A stretch of 64,000 bases of DNA from Halisarca cf. caerulea (taxonomy: Eukaryota; Porifera; Demospongiae; Chondrillida; Halisarcidae). Where the stretch lies: positions 3,637,275-3,701,274 of the forward strand of contig CAUJGJ010000185.1 in the NCBI GenBank assembly GCA_963170055.1, given 5' to 3'. Position 1 is the stretch's first letter; every line of letters begins with the position of its first letter. Below the pieces are notes generated by a model. It searched no databases. It was not told the origin of the DNA and was given only the letters and a program-made list of their open reading frames with translations. Of the stretch, positions 38,822 through 49,777 are shown piece after piece. Position numbers and translations under genes: made by a program.

Positions 38822-39645
38822 TCACCTGAAGCCCCATCTTTGATTCAACACGCCTTAAAATTGTCTGTCACGTTGGGCTCATTGGGTTTGAAGTCCTGGC
38901 ATAGACGAATTAAATCTGAGTTTATCAAGCTTGGCCACAATATAGATTTATTAACGCCATCTCTAACATTCATTCTTCAAACTTTGCTTGATCAACAAAC
39001 TCAATTCAAGATGTGTACCATCAGCAAAGATGAGGGCCTCACTCCATTCGGGGGTTGTAAGCTGAGAATGTACCGGCTAATTAAATCTGATTTTCAGGAA
39101 CCTGAAACATATTTAACTAGCATCCGCAACCCCAAACTAAGACAATTGTTTACTAAGCTTCGTATCTCAGACCACAACCTGATGATTGAAATTGGACGAT
39201 GCACTAGACCAATTACACTTGTCTTAGAACGCAAATGCACACTATGTAGTCTAAATTCTATTGAAGATGAAGTCCACTTTTTGATTGTCTGCCCATTTTA
39301 TTCCCAACCACGATCTCAACTATTCTCATTTTTAAATTGTCGTTATAGTACATTCAAATTTCTATCTTCCCATGAAAAATTTATTTATGTCCTGGGCAGT
39401 AGAGACCCTGCAATCATCAATCAAACTTCACAATATATTTCAAAAGCAACACAATTAAGATTAGCCTATTTATCGCCACCTATTTGATTTTGCTGTCGTT
39501 TTCTATTTGTTTTCTTTGCCTGCCTCTGTACATATCCTTTGTGTGTGTACTCTTGCATGATGTTTCATACCATGTGTAGTTGCTTTGTCATGATAAGATA
39601 AATACTATTGCTGAGGTCAAGGGCCGTTTTGGCTACAACCAGTGA

Positions 39646-39728
<83 letters not shown>

Positions 39729-40145
39729 TCGACTCCTGATATAAAGAACCATGAAATCCAGAAGAATTTGTTCTTTATAACAGGAGTTGTTAGTAAAAGA
39801 AGTGTATGTTAATGTATTATGGAGTGTGAATACTACATCATTATAATTTTATAAAAGAAAATATATGCCAATGGCCCATAATTTACAATAATGGCCATAG
39901 TGAACCTCAATTTTTAGTTTTTTTGTGTTGTTTTTTGACTAGCCTGTGCACTTCCATATCTCTAAGAACACAGAATCCACTTCAAACCTCATTTGAAAGT
40001 CACTTGCAGCAGTGACGAGTTCTTTATAACAGGAGTTTGTTTGTTGTAACAGAAGAAAAATGTATACACACAAACTTGGACTTGACAAATTGTTCTTTAT
40101 AAGCAGAAGTTCTTTATAAGAGGGTTCTTTATAAGTGCAGTCCAC

Positions 40146-40208
<63 letters not shown>

Positions 40209-40378
40209 TCAAACTCTGTTAGTAAGTACCTGGGTTAGTGAGTACTCCTGGTTAGTAAGTACTCATTGCTCTGTCCCTACCTCATGCAATACCATTGAAA
40301 GCACCTCGGATAGTAAGTACCTCTGATAGTGAGTACCTATTTTTCCTTCCCTTGAGGGTACTTGTTATCCAAGTTCTA

Positions 40379-40437
<59 letters not shown>

Positions 40438-40512
40438 TATATACACAATATATATTATATTAAAAATTAGAAATTATATATATAATAATATATATAATTT
40501 CTATTAAATTAA

Positions 40513-40546
<34 letters not shown>

Positions 40547-42366
40547 AAACACTACAAAGTACAAGCCAACTAAGACAAAGCAAAAAACACAGGATTCTAC
40601 TGTGATTGGTACGAAATGGTAAGATCTTGCAAAGTGAGATTACTTCCGCTGTTTGTCCATAACAGCCTGGTCTGCAACAGATCCTGCTCTAGAGCTGGAG
40701 AGGTGCAGGTAGGTAGGCGTTAAAGAATTCCTGCAGGTGACATCCCATACCAGAGATTAACCATATCTTCATGGGATGATGGTAGCTCTGTCAGGACGTT
40801 TACCATTAAACCGTGAAAGGCCATGGGGCTCCAGTTGAGCGGGAACGTCTGCCACAGCAAGGGCACACTTCACCAAATCATTTAGTGCTGCATGTCGGAC
40901 AATCCTGTCAGGGCTTCTCCTGCAACTAAGGCCATGCCTGTTTTTGCTGCGTCATAGTTGGCTTGTACTTTGTAGTGTTTTTGTTGTGGTCTGTGCTGCT
41001 TTTGATATAGTATATATATATATATATAATATGATATAATTATATAATATACTAGTAACACATACTAGTTATTATATATACTAGTAACAGGTGAGCCTGC
41101 TACGTATGTCACAACATGTGCATTGTCGCATCATGTGCATTGTTGAGTTAAGCTTTGCATTAGTGTGAAATGTAACATAAGTGCATATTCCTGGATAAGT
41201 TGATGGGTACAAAGGAAATATATGCACTGTAAATGTGAGACTATGTTAAGATTCCCACCTCCCCCACCCACCCAATAAACGACAATAAATTTTTTGCCCA
41301 GTGGGCTGTGATTTTATATAATCTCCAGAATACTGCATGTGCATTCTGTAAACACATACAAAAACACCGTGTCTTTTCCACAAGAAAGGAATCCATGCGG
41401 CACTCTTCTCAGGCAGGGAGGATATTCTTCCGTCTGTCCCACCATGACACTCCCCATTAGGTGCCTTGCAAGTATTCTGCTTTCGAGTCAATTGCACTTG
41501 AGCTGCTGGAGAAATTTGCAAACACACAAATCAAACTCTACTGAATATTTGTATATATATATAATATATATGCATGTATATTTGCTTTTTTGCTATAGTC
41601 TAGTAGGCTACTCTTACTGCTATGTCTTGGGTGCTGTCAATTGATAAAGCATATAATGTGTTTGTGATAATTTATATTACTGATACTTTGTTTATGGATC
41701 TTTCCCTTTATTAACATAGATTTCACAAGGAATATCTACAGCAGTAGCAATTAGAGTGGGAACAGAGTTGGGTGCTGGGCATCCATCAGCAGTCCGTAGG
41801 ACTATTAGGATCAGTCTGTCAATAATTTTAGCTTGTTCTATTGTCAGTGGAGTATGTATGATTATTCTTAGATACCAGATTGGATTTTTCTTTGTATCAG
41901 AAATGTGAGTTCATTACACTTGAAATCATGAAAATTATTCTGCAGAATTTCACACGCTTGCCACACTTTCACCCTAGTCCTGTAGCTGATTTGGTGGGAA
42001 GAGCTATTCCCTTGTTGGCATTTTGTCAATTTTTTGATGGTATCCAGGTATGTGCATAGCTCTAAGTGGTGATACATGTATCGTATTTGATACAAGATGC
42101 ATCATGTGTGTATATCCCTACAGGGTGTTTGCTCTGGCGTACTGGTTGGCTGTGGTAAACAGCATCTAGGAGCTGCTGTAAATCTTATTGGTTATTACAT
42201 CTTGGCTCTTCCGCTGGCCATTCTATTGTGTTTGAGTGGATGGGATCTTTTTGGTGGGTGACTAGCTGAGGCAATTTGCTGAATAGTGTTCATTTGTCAT
42301 AGTTTAATAATGTGCTTTTGTTTCGTAGGTTATTGGATAGGTATTTTGATGGGACTAATAACCCAG
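35707..42366 (+). CDS. MATE-family multidrug/toxin extrusion transporter (C-terminal exon not found)
   Basis: Integral membrane antiporter exporting organic cations in exchange for protons (SLC47-type). Exons: 35707-35802, 37278-37365, 37469-37482, 37556-37673, 37736-37835, 37898-37940, 38020-38162, 38228-38322, 38402-38515, 38581-38648, 41720-41904, 41978-42047, 42124-42253, 42329-42366; phases agree over 434 codons. MATE signatures: AISMAFCGHLGEHEMAAV, FCNITGIHPSYGLTTVIDTYGTQAVGTGN, LPIGVLWYNAETILVLLKQSPE, FGMLMICLESWTFEIGSVI, QGISTAVAIRVGTELGAGHPSAVRR, GRAIPLLAFCQFFDGIQ and GVCSGVLVGCGKQHLGAAVNLIGYY. The 14-nt exon is needed for frame. Intron 1 contains two MITEs; intron 38649-41719 is packed with repeats. 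The last transmembrane segment(s) and stop lie downstream of 42366 and were not recognised. Confidence 0.88.
36022..36241. mobile_element. MITE with TAAGGTAAAGGGGGGTAATT ends
   Basis: TAAGGTAAAGGGGGGTAATTTGGAAC-type left end is mirrored by the right end (about 26 bp, near perfect; only part written here). A degraded second copy follows at about 36327-36514. Related copies occur at 49776-49975 and 50005-50165. In MATE intron 1. Confidence 0.8.
36623..36816. mobile_element. MITE-like element in MATE intron 1
   Basis: Begins CAGTGGAACCCCTCTAATCC and ends ATAGCAGAATTCCACTTA. The ends are imperfect inverted repeats; it is related to the CAGTGGAACC family. Confidence 0.5.
38759..38819. repeat. (TA)n microsatellite
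   Basis: About 60 bp of TA directly preceding the LINE fragment at 38820. Confidence 0.95.
38820..39663 (+). pseudogene. LINE 3' fragment with Cys/His C-terminal motif, in MATE intron
   Basis: A 220-aa open frame runs directly out of the (TA)n tract (38820-39487). It contains GGCKLRMYRLIKSDFQEPE, IRNPKLRQLFTKLRISDHNL and the zinc-knuckle-like CTLCSLNSIEDEVHFLIVCPFY, typical of the C-terminus of LINE ORF2. The 3' untranslated part ends in (ATT)n and merges with another (TA)n at 39664. The RT is absent, so it is a 5'-truncated copy. Same family as the fragment at 62830-63400. The intact frame suggests recent insertion. Confidence 0.75.
39664..39725. repeat. (TA)n microsatellite
   Basis: About 60 bp of TA between the LINE fragment and the MITE at 39726. 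Confidence 0.95.
39726..40147. mobile_element. MITE, family 'CAGTsGACTCC' (copy 1)
   Basis: Starts CAGTCGACTCCTGATATAAA and ends TTATAAGTGCAGTCCACTG. The interior repeats TTCTTTATAA and its complement many times. Other copies: 52968-53362 and 57804-58391 in the opposite orientation. Confidence 0.8.
40156..40205. repeat. (GT)n/(TA)n microsatellite between two MITEs
   Basis: Short GT run followed by about 45 bp of TA, ending exactly at the CAGT of the next MITE. Confidence 0.9.
40206..40381. mobile_element. MITE, family 'CAGTCAAAC' (copy 2), flanked by (TA)n on both sides
   Basis: 176 bp, CAGTCAAACTCTGTTAGTAA to AAGTTCTACTG. It closely matches the copy at 58065-58240 along its whole length. 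Confidence 0.85.
40382..40545. repeat. (TA)n and AT-rich low-complexity tract
   Basis: TA dinucleotides with TATG and TAAA variants over about 160 bp. Confidence 0.9.
40546..40983. mobile_element. MITE with ~30-bp terminal inverted repeats
   Basis: AAAAACACTACAAAGTACAA... at 40546-40577 pairs with the complementary sequence at 40951-40983, with one mismatch. The GC-richer interior has no ORF. AT-rich flanks obscure the target duplication. In the MATE intron 38649-41719. Confidence 0.8.
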
Positions 42367-43829
42367 GTGAGTACACTGTGCTAATGTAACTGCATTATAA
42401 AATGTATATTGTGTGTATATCATACTAATATAATTCCATTGTAAAATGTAGTATTATTTATGGGGTGTGAACAGTAAGAGCAGACCTGTTTTGCATTGAA
42501 ATTACAAACTAGACATCAATTTGATATCCCTCGGCTTCAAAATATACCACTAAGTTGTTCTAATTTTTCTATGATGTTTGCAACCAATTTGACAAATTTA
42601 TTTCAATTGATATGTAGCATGAGCCCCTACCACATCTAGTCTGGCATGCTAAACCGCCCCCAGGGTGTATGCATGTTAGTAGGGACAGTCTTCTGAACCA
42701 GACTATATACTACCACATCATAATTGTACTAAAAATCAAGTGTAGAATTACTTAGCACTGCTTCTGAAAGTCCAAGTGCTAGATATGACTCAGTGGTATT
42801 GTATAGCCTTCCTCCGTCACTGCAGAGCTCAAGCTTCTTATGCATTCTCTGGAGAATTAATTGGAATGAAGAATCACGGCTAGCTCAGCTAAGTGCTGGT
42901 ATATCTGATCCCACAATACATGATAATGGAAACAGTGTCATCAGTTTATAGTGGTTACGTGTGTCATCTGAGTTGAATTTATTTATTCATTGCAAATTAA
43001 CAGTTCATATTTGTTAGCATGTATGGATATTAGGGTATTTATGCATAAACATAATAACAGTTGCTACAGACAAGCAATGCGAAGAGCAGCTCACAGAACA
43101 AGGGACCAGGTTATACGTATACCTGCATGTGCTGCCGTATTTGATACACTGCATTCTGGGACTATTCAATGTTCTACATACTGTATACTGAACTTTCCAC
43201 AGATATGGTCTAGTCTCATTCCCAGCCCACACTTCCACTGCTGCCATCTTTTCCAGTGCGAAGGGCTGAAAAAAATGGTGGCGGTGGAAGTGTGGGTTGG
43301 GAACAAGACTGGACATGGGCAGTATAAACTTTTTGAATTCAGTACTGCAATGTTCTAGTGCATGGGTATTTTGCGAGGCCCGGGGCTTATAAATTTGATA
43401 TTTCATGATTTTCGCGGTTAGGAACAGAAGCACAAAATATTTATTCATGAAGTAAATTTAGTATTACTGCTAGCTTAAGTATCCTACATAGCATGAACCA
43501 CGATTTTTGTACCATTATATAATCCATATAGTTTTAGCATCCATGAAAAGTTTACCCCTTGAAAATACTCTATGACATATCAATTTTTGCAATGAATCAA
43601 CCTTCCTTTATATATAGTTCACCATGCCATACGGTGCTATAGGACATACAGTACATGCAATAGTCCAATGAAGAACTGCACATGCATGTATACCATGCAA
43701 TGAAAATTATATACATCTTTTAAACATAGTAGTCAATAAGAGTTATATGCTTCTGAACCAGACGTGCCCACAAGGAGCACATGTCAGACGTCCCTCAGTG
43801 GTCACAATATGCTTCCAATAGAATTATTG
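42367..43829. other. 3' region of the MATE gene with foldback repeats
   Basis: Should hold the last MATE exon(s) and 3' UTR, which I could not identify. A foldback at 43206-43315 (AGTCTCATTCCCAGCCCACA with its inverse ending GGGAACAAGACT) resembles the smaller one at 44793-44877. Confidence 0.45.
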
Positions 43830-44792
43830 CTATTGTGTCATCATCACTTCCCCCTTATAAATTGGAGGGCATGCCTCATCAGTGTCTGTCCTTGTGCACT
43901 CCATTTCAGATCCCTTAATTACCATCCGTCCACCACATCTTAAATTCCCTCTCTCCACTCTCATGCACTCCTTGTACAACCTGTCCTCCCTCTTCACCCC
44001 CTGCCATCTGCCTGTCTTTATCTGAAATGGTGCCATGCATCCTATTATTTTCATTAATATCCTTTCACATTTCACCAGAAGTCCTGCACATCTTGATTCC
44101 TCTCCATTCTCCACAATTTGTTTCAACATTATATACTAGCTTTGTCTTCCTCCAACTCCTGCCTCCATTCTTTTCTGGTCTTATTCCATGCAATATTCTC
44201 CAGCATGACCTACTATTTCTGAATTTTGATATAAACTATGAACCTGATCCACCCCAACACCTTGCCACCCAAAGTTGTTAAAACAGCCCACTGTCTTCTC
44301 AGCCAAGACCCCTTGCAGCATCCTACTTCCACTGTCACTCTCCTCAGCACTCTCATATATATTACGATAGTCAGAATTTTCAGCCAAATTCCACACGTTT
44401 CATCTTATCAGCCACAATACTGGTGGCTTCCCCAGCTTTAGCAGTAAAGACACACGTGGGTGAAGGGTCCCAACTCCAAAGAATATTCTGGCTGCCCTTA
44501 GTTGAACTAGTTGAACTTCCTCCAGGTTGTAGTAACAGCCCCAGATCTCTGCTCCATACAACATAGTGGACTCTACTAATGAGGCCATCAGTTTTCTAAA
44601 AGTGCCTATATCCAATGCCATCCAATTCTGTGCTTTTGTTGCACTTCTGAAACCATGCCCCCAGTGCCTTCTTCCCGGTAATCACTTTGTCTTGGATCAT
44701 CTCCCTCAGTTCCAGTCATTCCTCTACCACATATCCTTGGTACTTGTAGCTGCTAGTACTTCTTCCCCATTGATGTAGTATGATATTATAGT

Positions 44793-44877
44793 CTCATACC
44801 CAGACTCACTTCTGCCCGCCATTTTATTCGGACAAAATAAAATGGTGTGTGGACGTGGTTCTGGGTATAAGACTACC
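44793..44877. mobile_element. Small foldback element nested in LINE relic
   Basis: TAGTCTCATACCCAGA at the left end and TCTGGGTATAAGACTA at the right are near-perfect inverted repeats. It sits between two conserved LINE blocks (KGVEF and YYINGEEV) that are adjacent in family members. Confidence 0.75.
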
Positions 44878-45657
44878 TGTGTACTAGTTAATGTTTGTTC
44901 TTTAAATTCTACACCCTTCTCCGTGATATACATGATTCTGCACTTAATCACATTTATCTCCACCCCCTGTCAGCACAACAATCTATCATGCAGTTCAAAT
45001 TCCTTTTTAGACTCTCTTCATCTGGTGCCACCAAGGCTGTATTGTCTGCGACAGCAGACAGGTATGAGGTCATTCCCACATGCACCTCATGCCACAGTCA
45101 TTCTCCTTCAGGCACTCCACCAAACCTTTGATGCACATTGAGAATAGGAGAGGTGATAAGAAACATCCCTGTCTGAGGCCAGCAGCCACTGGAAACTCAT
45201 CACTACACTGGTTACCCACTTTTACCAGGCCTGCCAACTCTCACAGATGTACTATGAGTCTCACGGATTTAGCCTAAATCTCAAGGTCTCAGTTTTTTCC
45301 AAAAACTCACGGATTATATTGGCTTAAAAGGGGTGACTTTGTTTGTTCCTAGAGATTCTAGCAAGACAAGAGCTTACAAGGACTTCTTATTAGGTTGGCC
45401 CTTGGGAATGATTATACAAGTGCAAAAACGGCCTTTCTTGCAAGATTATAGCAGATAGCAGCACAAAATAATAATTATGATAGCCTATGTTGGCCTAATA
45501 CACCATATTAATTCAACTGACCCATGTATTTATAGCCTCCATGTAAGAAAATTGCCAAGTTGGATCCTCAACCGCCCACTAAAAGTCCAAATTCTCCAGA
45601 GTGTTCGTTTACAAATCCAGTTTTTCTCCAGAATAGAAAAGACATGGACCTTTTTCA

Positions 45658-45660
<3 letters not shown>

Positions 45661-45741
<81 letters not shown>
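45661..45741. repeat. (TA)n microsatellite
   Basis: About 78 bp of TA, directly before the MITE at 45744. Confidence 0.95.
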
Positions 45742-45743
<2 letters not shown>

Positions 45744-45745
<2 letters not shown>

Positions 45746-45923
45746 GTGGAACCTGCCTAATCCAGCACCTCTATAAACCAGTATTCTCCTAAACCGGTCA
45801 AGGTTCTCAGGCACTGACCATTAATTTATCATACAAACTGACCTCTATAATCCAGCAACCTGCTAATCCAGCACTGCATGTTTTGCATTCCCCAATGGGT
45901 GCTGGATTACACAGGTTTCACTG
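45744..45923. mobile_element. MITE, family 'CAGTGGAACCTG' (copy 2)
   Basis: CAGTGGAACCTGCCTAATCC at one end and GGATTACACAGGTTTCACTG at the other, followed by TATATA. The interior repeats ATCCAGCA several times. Confidence 0.8.
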
Positions 45924-46279
45924 TATATATATTATCACTAATACATTTTGCACCATGTACTGAATATACTATATGCATGACCATGTCTCAAGGTTTCTAT
46001 TATATAGGATTTCAGGGTTTGCAGGCCTGCTTTACCCAGCATAGTGTCCCATCATAGACACCCTATACTACTATGGTCCCATCATACAAAGCCTGCAGGA
46101 ATTTCAAGAAGTTGCCCTTTATATTATGTCAACTTTCTCCAAACACCTCTACAACTGTTCCCTATCCACTTTGTTGTAAGTTTTAGAAAAGTCTATGAAA
46201 GTTGCCATCCTCCCATCTGGCTTCTCCACTGCAGCTACCTTCATACATACAATCATTATTATTGTGCAGATCAATACTG

Positions 46280-46282
<3 letters not shown>

Positions 46283-46318
<36 letters not shown>
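46283..46318. repeat. (TA)n tract between LINE relic and retroelement tail
   Basis: About 36 bp of TA in the same position relative to its neighbours as the tract at 12240-12275. Confidence 0.9.
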
Positions 46319-46319
<1 letters not shown>

Positions 46320-46384
46320 TTATACATGGCTTCAGTTGTTAGAAGAGTCAGGGATGCAGAACATGTCATTCAGAGCTTAACCAA

Positions 46385-46745
46385 TTAACTCATCCACAGA
46401 TCACTGCATGCCAGCTATCCGTGCAGGTTCCCTACACACTGGAGCCCCGAGGCCTGTACAGATATTATGGCCCCTCATTAATTCCATGGTCACAAGGATC
46501 TATGCTCTTTGGTGTGGGATGCAACATGCAGGGACACCTTCACTCCATCCTACCTGCATCTGAGCTCTGTCAAAGCAGGTGCATTTGCCATGCAGCTGCA
46601 TAAAAGCACTGTTTGTACAGTGCTCTATGCTCTACCCACCATTTTGTCCCCCTGCATGGCATTTGAAGCCTCTGGAGTCAAGATTCACTTTCTTTTCTTA
46701 AAGATCTTGCACTCCGAAGCCATCAAAACAACCATGATCCAACCT
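46385..46745 (+). pseudogene. Retroelement tail with nuclease-like domain (copy 3, decayed)
   Basis: YTLEPRGLYRYYGPSLIPWSQG aligns with LEPQGTCP...RPDGITLVP of copy 1, followed in another frame by RDTFTPSYLHLSSVKAGAF, matching SDTFASSHLHLSCAESGS. Frameshifts separate the pieces and the PD pair is lost. Confidence 0.6.
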
Positions 46746-46919
46746 TAACCTTTGCCAAAGAATCAGTGTGTGTATTAAAAGTTTTAATTGTGCATCTGTG
46801 CTAGGCACATGTCTGTAATTATTGTTTTTTTCAACTTTTTGTTTTTTTTTCGTTTATTTTTCTGCTAGTAACTTTCTGTCCTGCCTATTTACCTCACTTG
46901 TATGGAAGTGATATTAATA

Positions 46920-47310
46920 GTAATAATATAATATAAACCATATAAAACCATATAAAAATGGAAAATGATGTAGGGATAACAAATTGTCAATTGGCAAAAA
47001 CATTGGAACAACGTAGGGTTGTTTGCTACATAGGGATGAAAGGGCATAGCTAGGTATAGACATACATGGGGCTAGATGGGCATAGGTATAGACATACATG
47101 GGGCTAGATGGGCATATGGCTAGACATACATGGGGCTAGATGGGCATAGGGCTAGACATACATGGGGCTAGATGGGCATAGGGCTTGGCATACATGGGGC
47201 TAGAAGGGCATAGAGCTAGACAGGTGGGTTAAACTAAGTACAGTGTGCATATTCCTAAATCCTGCAGCTAAAATATTAATGCAGGATGTAGGAATTTGCA
47301 CACTGACTTC
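46920..47310. repeat. Dispersed foldback/minisatellite element
   Basis: Five copies of a 32-bp unit (GACATACATGGGGCTAGATG..., 47059-47218) precede a hairpin-like pair CAGTGTGCATATTCCTA / TAGGAATTTGCACACTG (47240-47308). AACCATATAAAAATGG at the start recurs in altered form near 30990, so the full element spans about 46930-47310. Confidence 0.7.
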
Positions 47311-47422
47311 AAATCAATTATATCAAGGAAAGTCGTGTGTGTGTGTGTGTATGTTGTGTGTCTATGGTGATATTACATGACATAGAAGGTCGGCTATTAT
47401 GCACCAGCTATGTACCGGTATA

Positions 47423-47609
47423 CAGTCGGACCTCAATTATCTGCACACATCCGTTCTTGATGAAATTGTAGATAAAACGGGGGAACTGGATAAATGAGGG
47501 AGCAGTAGTATAGTGTACAGTAGGATTATTGCAAATTTGTTCTGATAAAACCTACTGCGGAAGGTGAGGGAATTGGATATCTGTGGTGCGGATAAGTGAG
47601 GTCTCACTG
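47423..47609. mobile_element. TA-flanked MITE upstream of CDC20
   Basis: CAGTCGGACCTCAATTATC and GATAAGTGAGGTCTCACTG form the ends, with TA on each side. Confidence 0.75.
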
Positions 47610-47627
47610 TATACATATAGGTATATA

Positions 47628-47799
47628 CAGTCACATCTGATTTATCCGACACTGGTTTATCCATAAACCTCATTTATCCGACACTCTGTTGTGAATCCCC
47701 TTCATTAAACTGTACATAATTCGCCTGATTTATCCAACACCTGGTTTATCTGGCACATTCATAGGGAACAGATGTCGTCAGATAAACCAGATTCCACTG
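47628..47799. mobile_element. TA-flanked MITE just upstream of the CDC20 promoter
   Basis: CAGTCACATCTGATTTATC and GATAAACCAGATTCCACTG form the ends, with TA on each side. The interior repeats TTTATCCGACAC. It ends about 45 bp before the CCAAT box. Confidence 0.8.
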
Positions 47800-47845
47800 T
47801 ACATTTTGTCAAATTCCGGATACCCACCGTACACGGTCTTCGCGG

Positions 47846-47875
47846 CCAATCGGTAGCTTAGGCGCCTATTTCAAA
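47846..47875. promoter_or_regulatory. CCAAT, CDE-like and CHR-like sites of CDC20
   Basis: CCAAT (47846-47850), GGCGCC (47861-47866) and TTCAAA (47870-47875; TTTGAA on the other strand) lie 112-141 bp before the CDC20 ATG. NF-Y plus CDE/CHR (DREAM/MMB) is the known arrangement for animal G2/M genes. Motifs are seen; function is inferred. Confidence 0.6.
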
Positions 47876-47986
47876 CATTTGTGACTTCCTAGCGATCTGC
47901 CCAAAGGAATTGATTTGAGTATTCGTGATTGTACTTCTTCATCGCTGTATAATTGGCCTCTAATCTAGTATTTCTTTAGTGTGATA

Positions 47987-49440
47987 ATGGCTGAAACATC
48001 CATTAAGTTGACTAGTGACGAAGACATCAACCAATATTTTCAAATAGATGCTCTAACGAAATCTGGGAAAAAAGCGCAAACTCCAAGATGGGGATTGAAG
48101 CCCACTCCTTCTCATCGACCTTTCAGCGGCAGCCGAATGATGGCACCTACTGGTGTAGGGTCACCAATTCAAGTAAGAAAGACCGATAATCTGACTGTTG
48201 GCCCTTCACTGTCGAGTAAGCATAAAGTTCGTGCGGTGCCTCTGCGTGACCTGGAAAATAAGCTGTCTGCTACAAGTATTAGCGAAGCCCCAAAAGACAA
48301 AGTCGGTACTGGTAAGAAAACTCCCGGAAGAGTTACGAGCATTTCCAATGGCGGGGACAGGTTTATCCCAAACAGAAGTAGCCAAAATATCGAGCAAAGC
48401 TCTTTCTTACTCACTGGAAAAGCGGAGCAATTGAGTCCTGGAACGCAAGATTATCAAGACTATCTGTATTCTCGAATGACGGCTGAAAATCCTCAGAAGA
48501 GGGTTTTGGCAGTCACTGCCAGTGATACTACTAATGTCTCTATCAGAACGCCTCACGAACTGGTTAGAAGTGCCAACTTTACATCGTTCAAGCCCAGTAC
48601 CCGCGATAAAAGAGTCATTCCTAATGAAGAGGAACAGATACTCGATGCACCAGGAGTTTTGGATGACTATTGTAAGTATGCACCCCTGTTGATTATTAAC
48701 TAAAGGTTATTAACTGCGCATGCGCAATACTCGGGTGTTACTCGATCGTTTTGTTTCAGCATAATGGCTGTGTTTTGAGCTCGGGAGTCGTGAGTGGAGG
48801 AGGACTACCTGTTATGTCATATGGATGGTAGTGCATGTGGGGAGTGGGGGAGCAGAGGGGGACCATCTGTGGCCACTGTCATGTGGATGGTAGTGCAGGT
48901 GGGGAGTGGGTGAGTGGAGGGGGACCATCTGTGGCCACTGTCATGTGGATGGTAGTGCAGGTGGGGAGTGGGGGAGTCAAGGGGGACCATCTGTTGTGTC
49001 ATATGGATGGTAGTGCATGTGGGGAGTGGGGGAGCAGAGGGGGACCATCTATGACCACTGTCATGTGGATGGTAGTGCAGGTGGGGAGTGGGGGAGCAGA
49101 GGGGGACCATCTGTTGTGTCATATGGATGGTAGTGCATGTGGGGAGTGGGGGAGTAGAGGGGGACCATCTGTGATACCATATTGTGGGAATTGGAAGTTC
49201 CTGGGGAGACCATTTATGCTGCCATGGATGGTCCAGGGGGACCATACACAGTGCCATGCATAGTCCTACAGGGGGGGCATCAATGGCAAGAGGGGACCAC
49301 ATATTGCACTGTAGATGGTCCTGGGGGGGCCATTAATGCTGCCATAGATGGTCCGGGGGGACCATCTGTTGTGCCACGGATGGTCCTGGGGGACACATTT
49401 CAGGGGGGACCAATTATGGCGTGACAGTACTTTAGTTTGC

Positions 49441-49493
<53 letters not shown>

Positions 49494-49715
49494 TGTTCTA
49501 GCTAAAGAGCTAAAGAGCGGCGCCCCACCGCACTATACTTTTTAATCCTCTTTATATTTCATATGCAGTAGCATAGCTAAGTACACATGTACAATGACAC
49601 AAGTCTTTTTTAATACAACAACCACAGAAGCTAACTATAGGGCAAAAATAGCAGTGTCAACCCTTCCTCTACCTCCCCCCCCCCCCCGCTCTTCGGTTAT
49701 TTTCTGGCTAGAACA

Positions 49716-49777
<62 letters not shown>

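Larger units (their letters stand above)
43830..46250 (-). pseudogene. Decayed LINE, same family as 10040-12236, interrupted by nested insertions
   Basis: Minus-strand pieces in coding order: ATFIDFSKTYNKVDREQL (about 46205-46150, RT motif A), a GLRQGCFLSPLLFSMCIKGL-like palm (about 45180-45120), ADNTALVAPDEESLKRNLNC (about 45055-44990; catalytic YADD altered to ADN), EINVIKCRIMYITEKGVEF (about 44960-44905), then YYINGEEVLAATS (about 44780), LMASLVESTMLYGAEIWGC (about 44590-44530) and a Cys-rich tail (44129-43830). Nested inside are a foldback element (44793-44877), (TA)n (45661-45741) and a MITE (45744-45923). Confidence 0.75.

Noticed and set aside
41246..41527. 93-aa minus-strand ORF in the MATE intron
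   Set aside because: No recognisable motif, no matching splice context and repeat-rich surroundings.
47059..47218. Regular 32-bp repeats resembling a CRISPR array
   Set aside because: Units are directly tandem with no unique spacers, in an animal genome and inside a dispersed element. It is a minisatellite.
48817..49302. 161-aa minus-strand and 142-aa plus-strand ORFs
   Set aside because: Both are made of the minisatellite units in CDC20 intron 1. The alternating repeat keeps frames open by chance.
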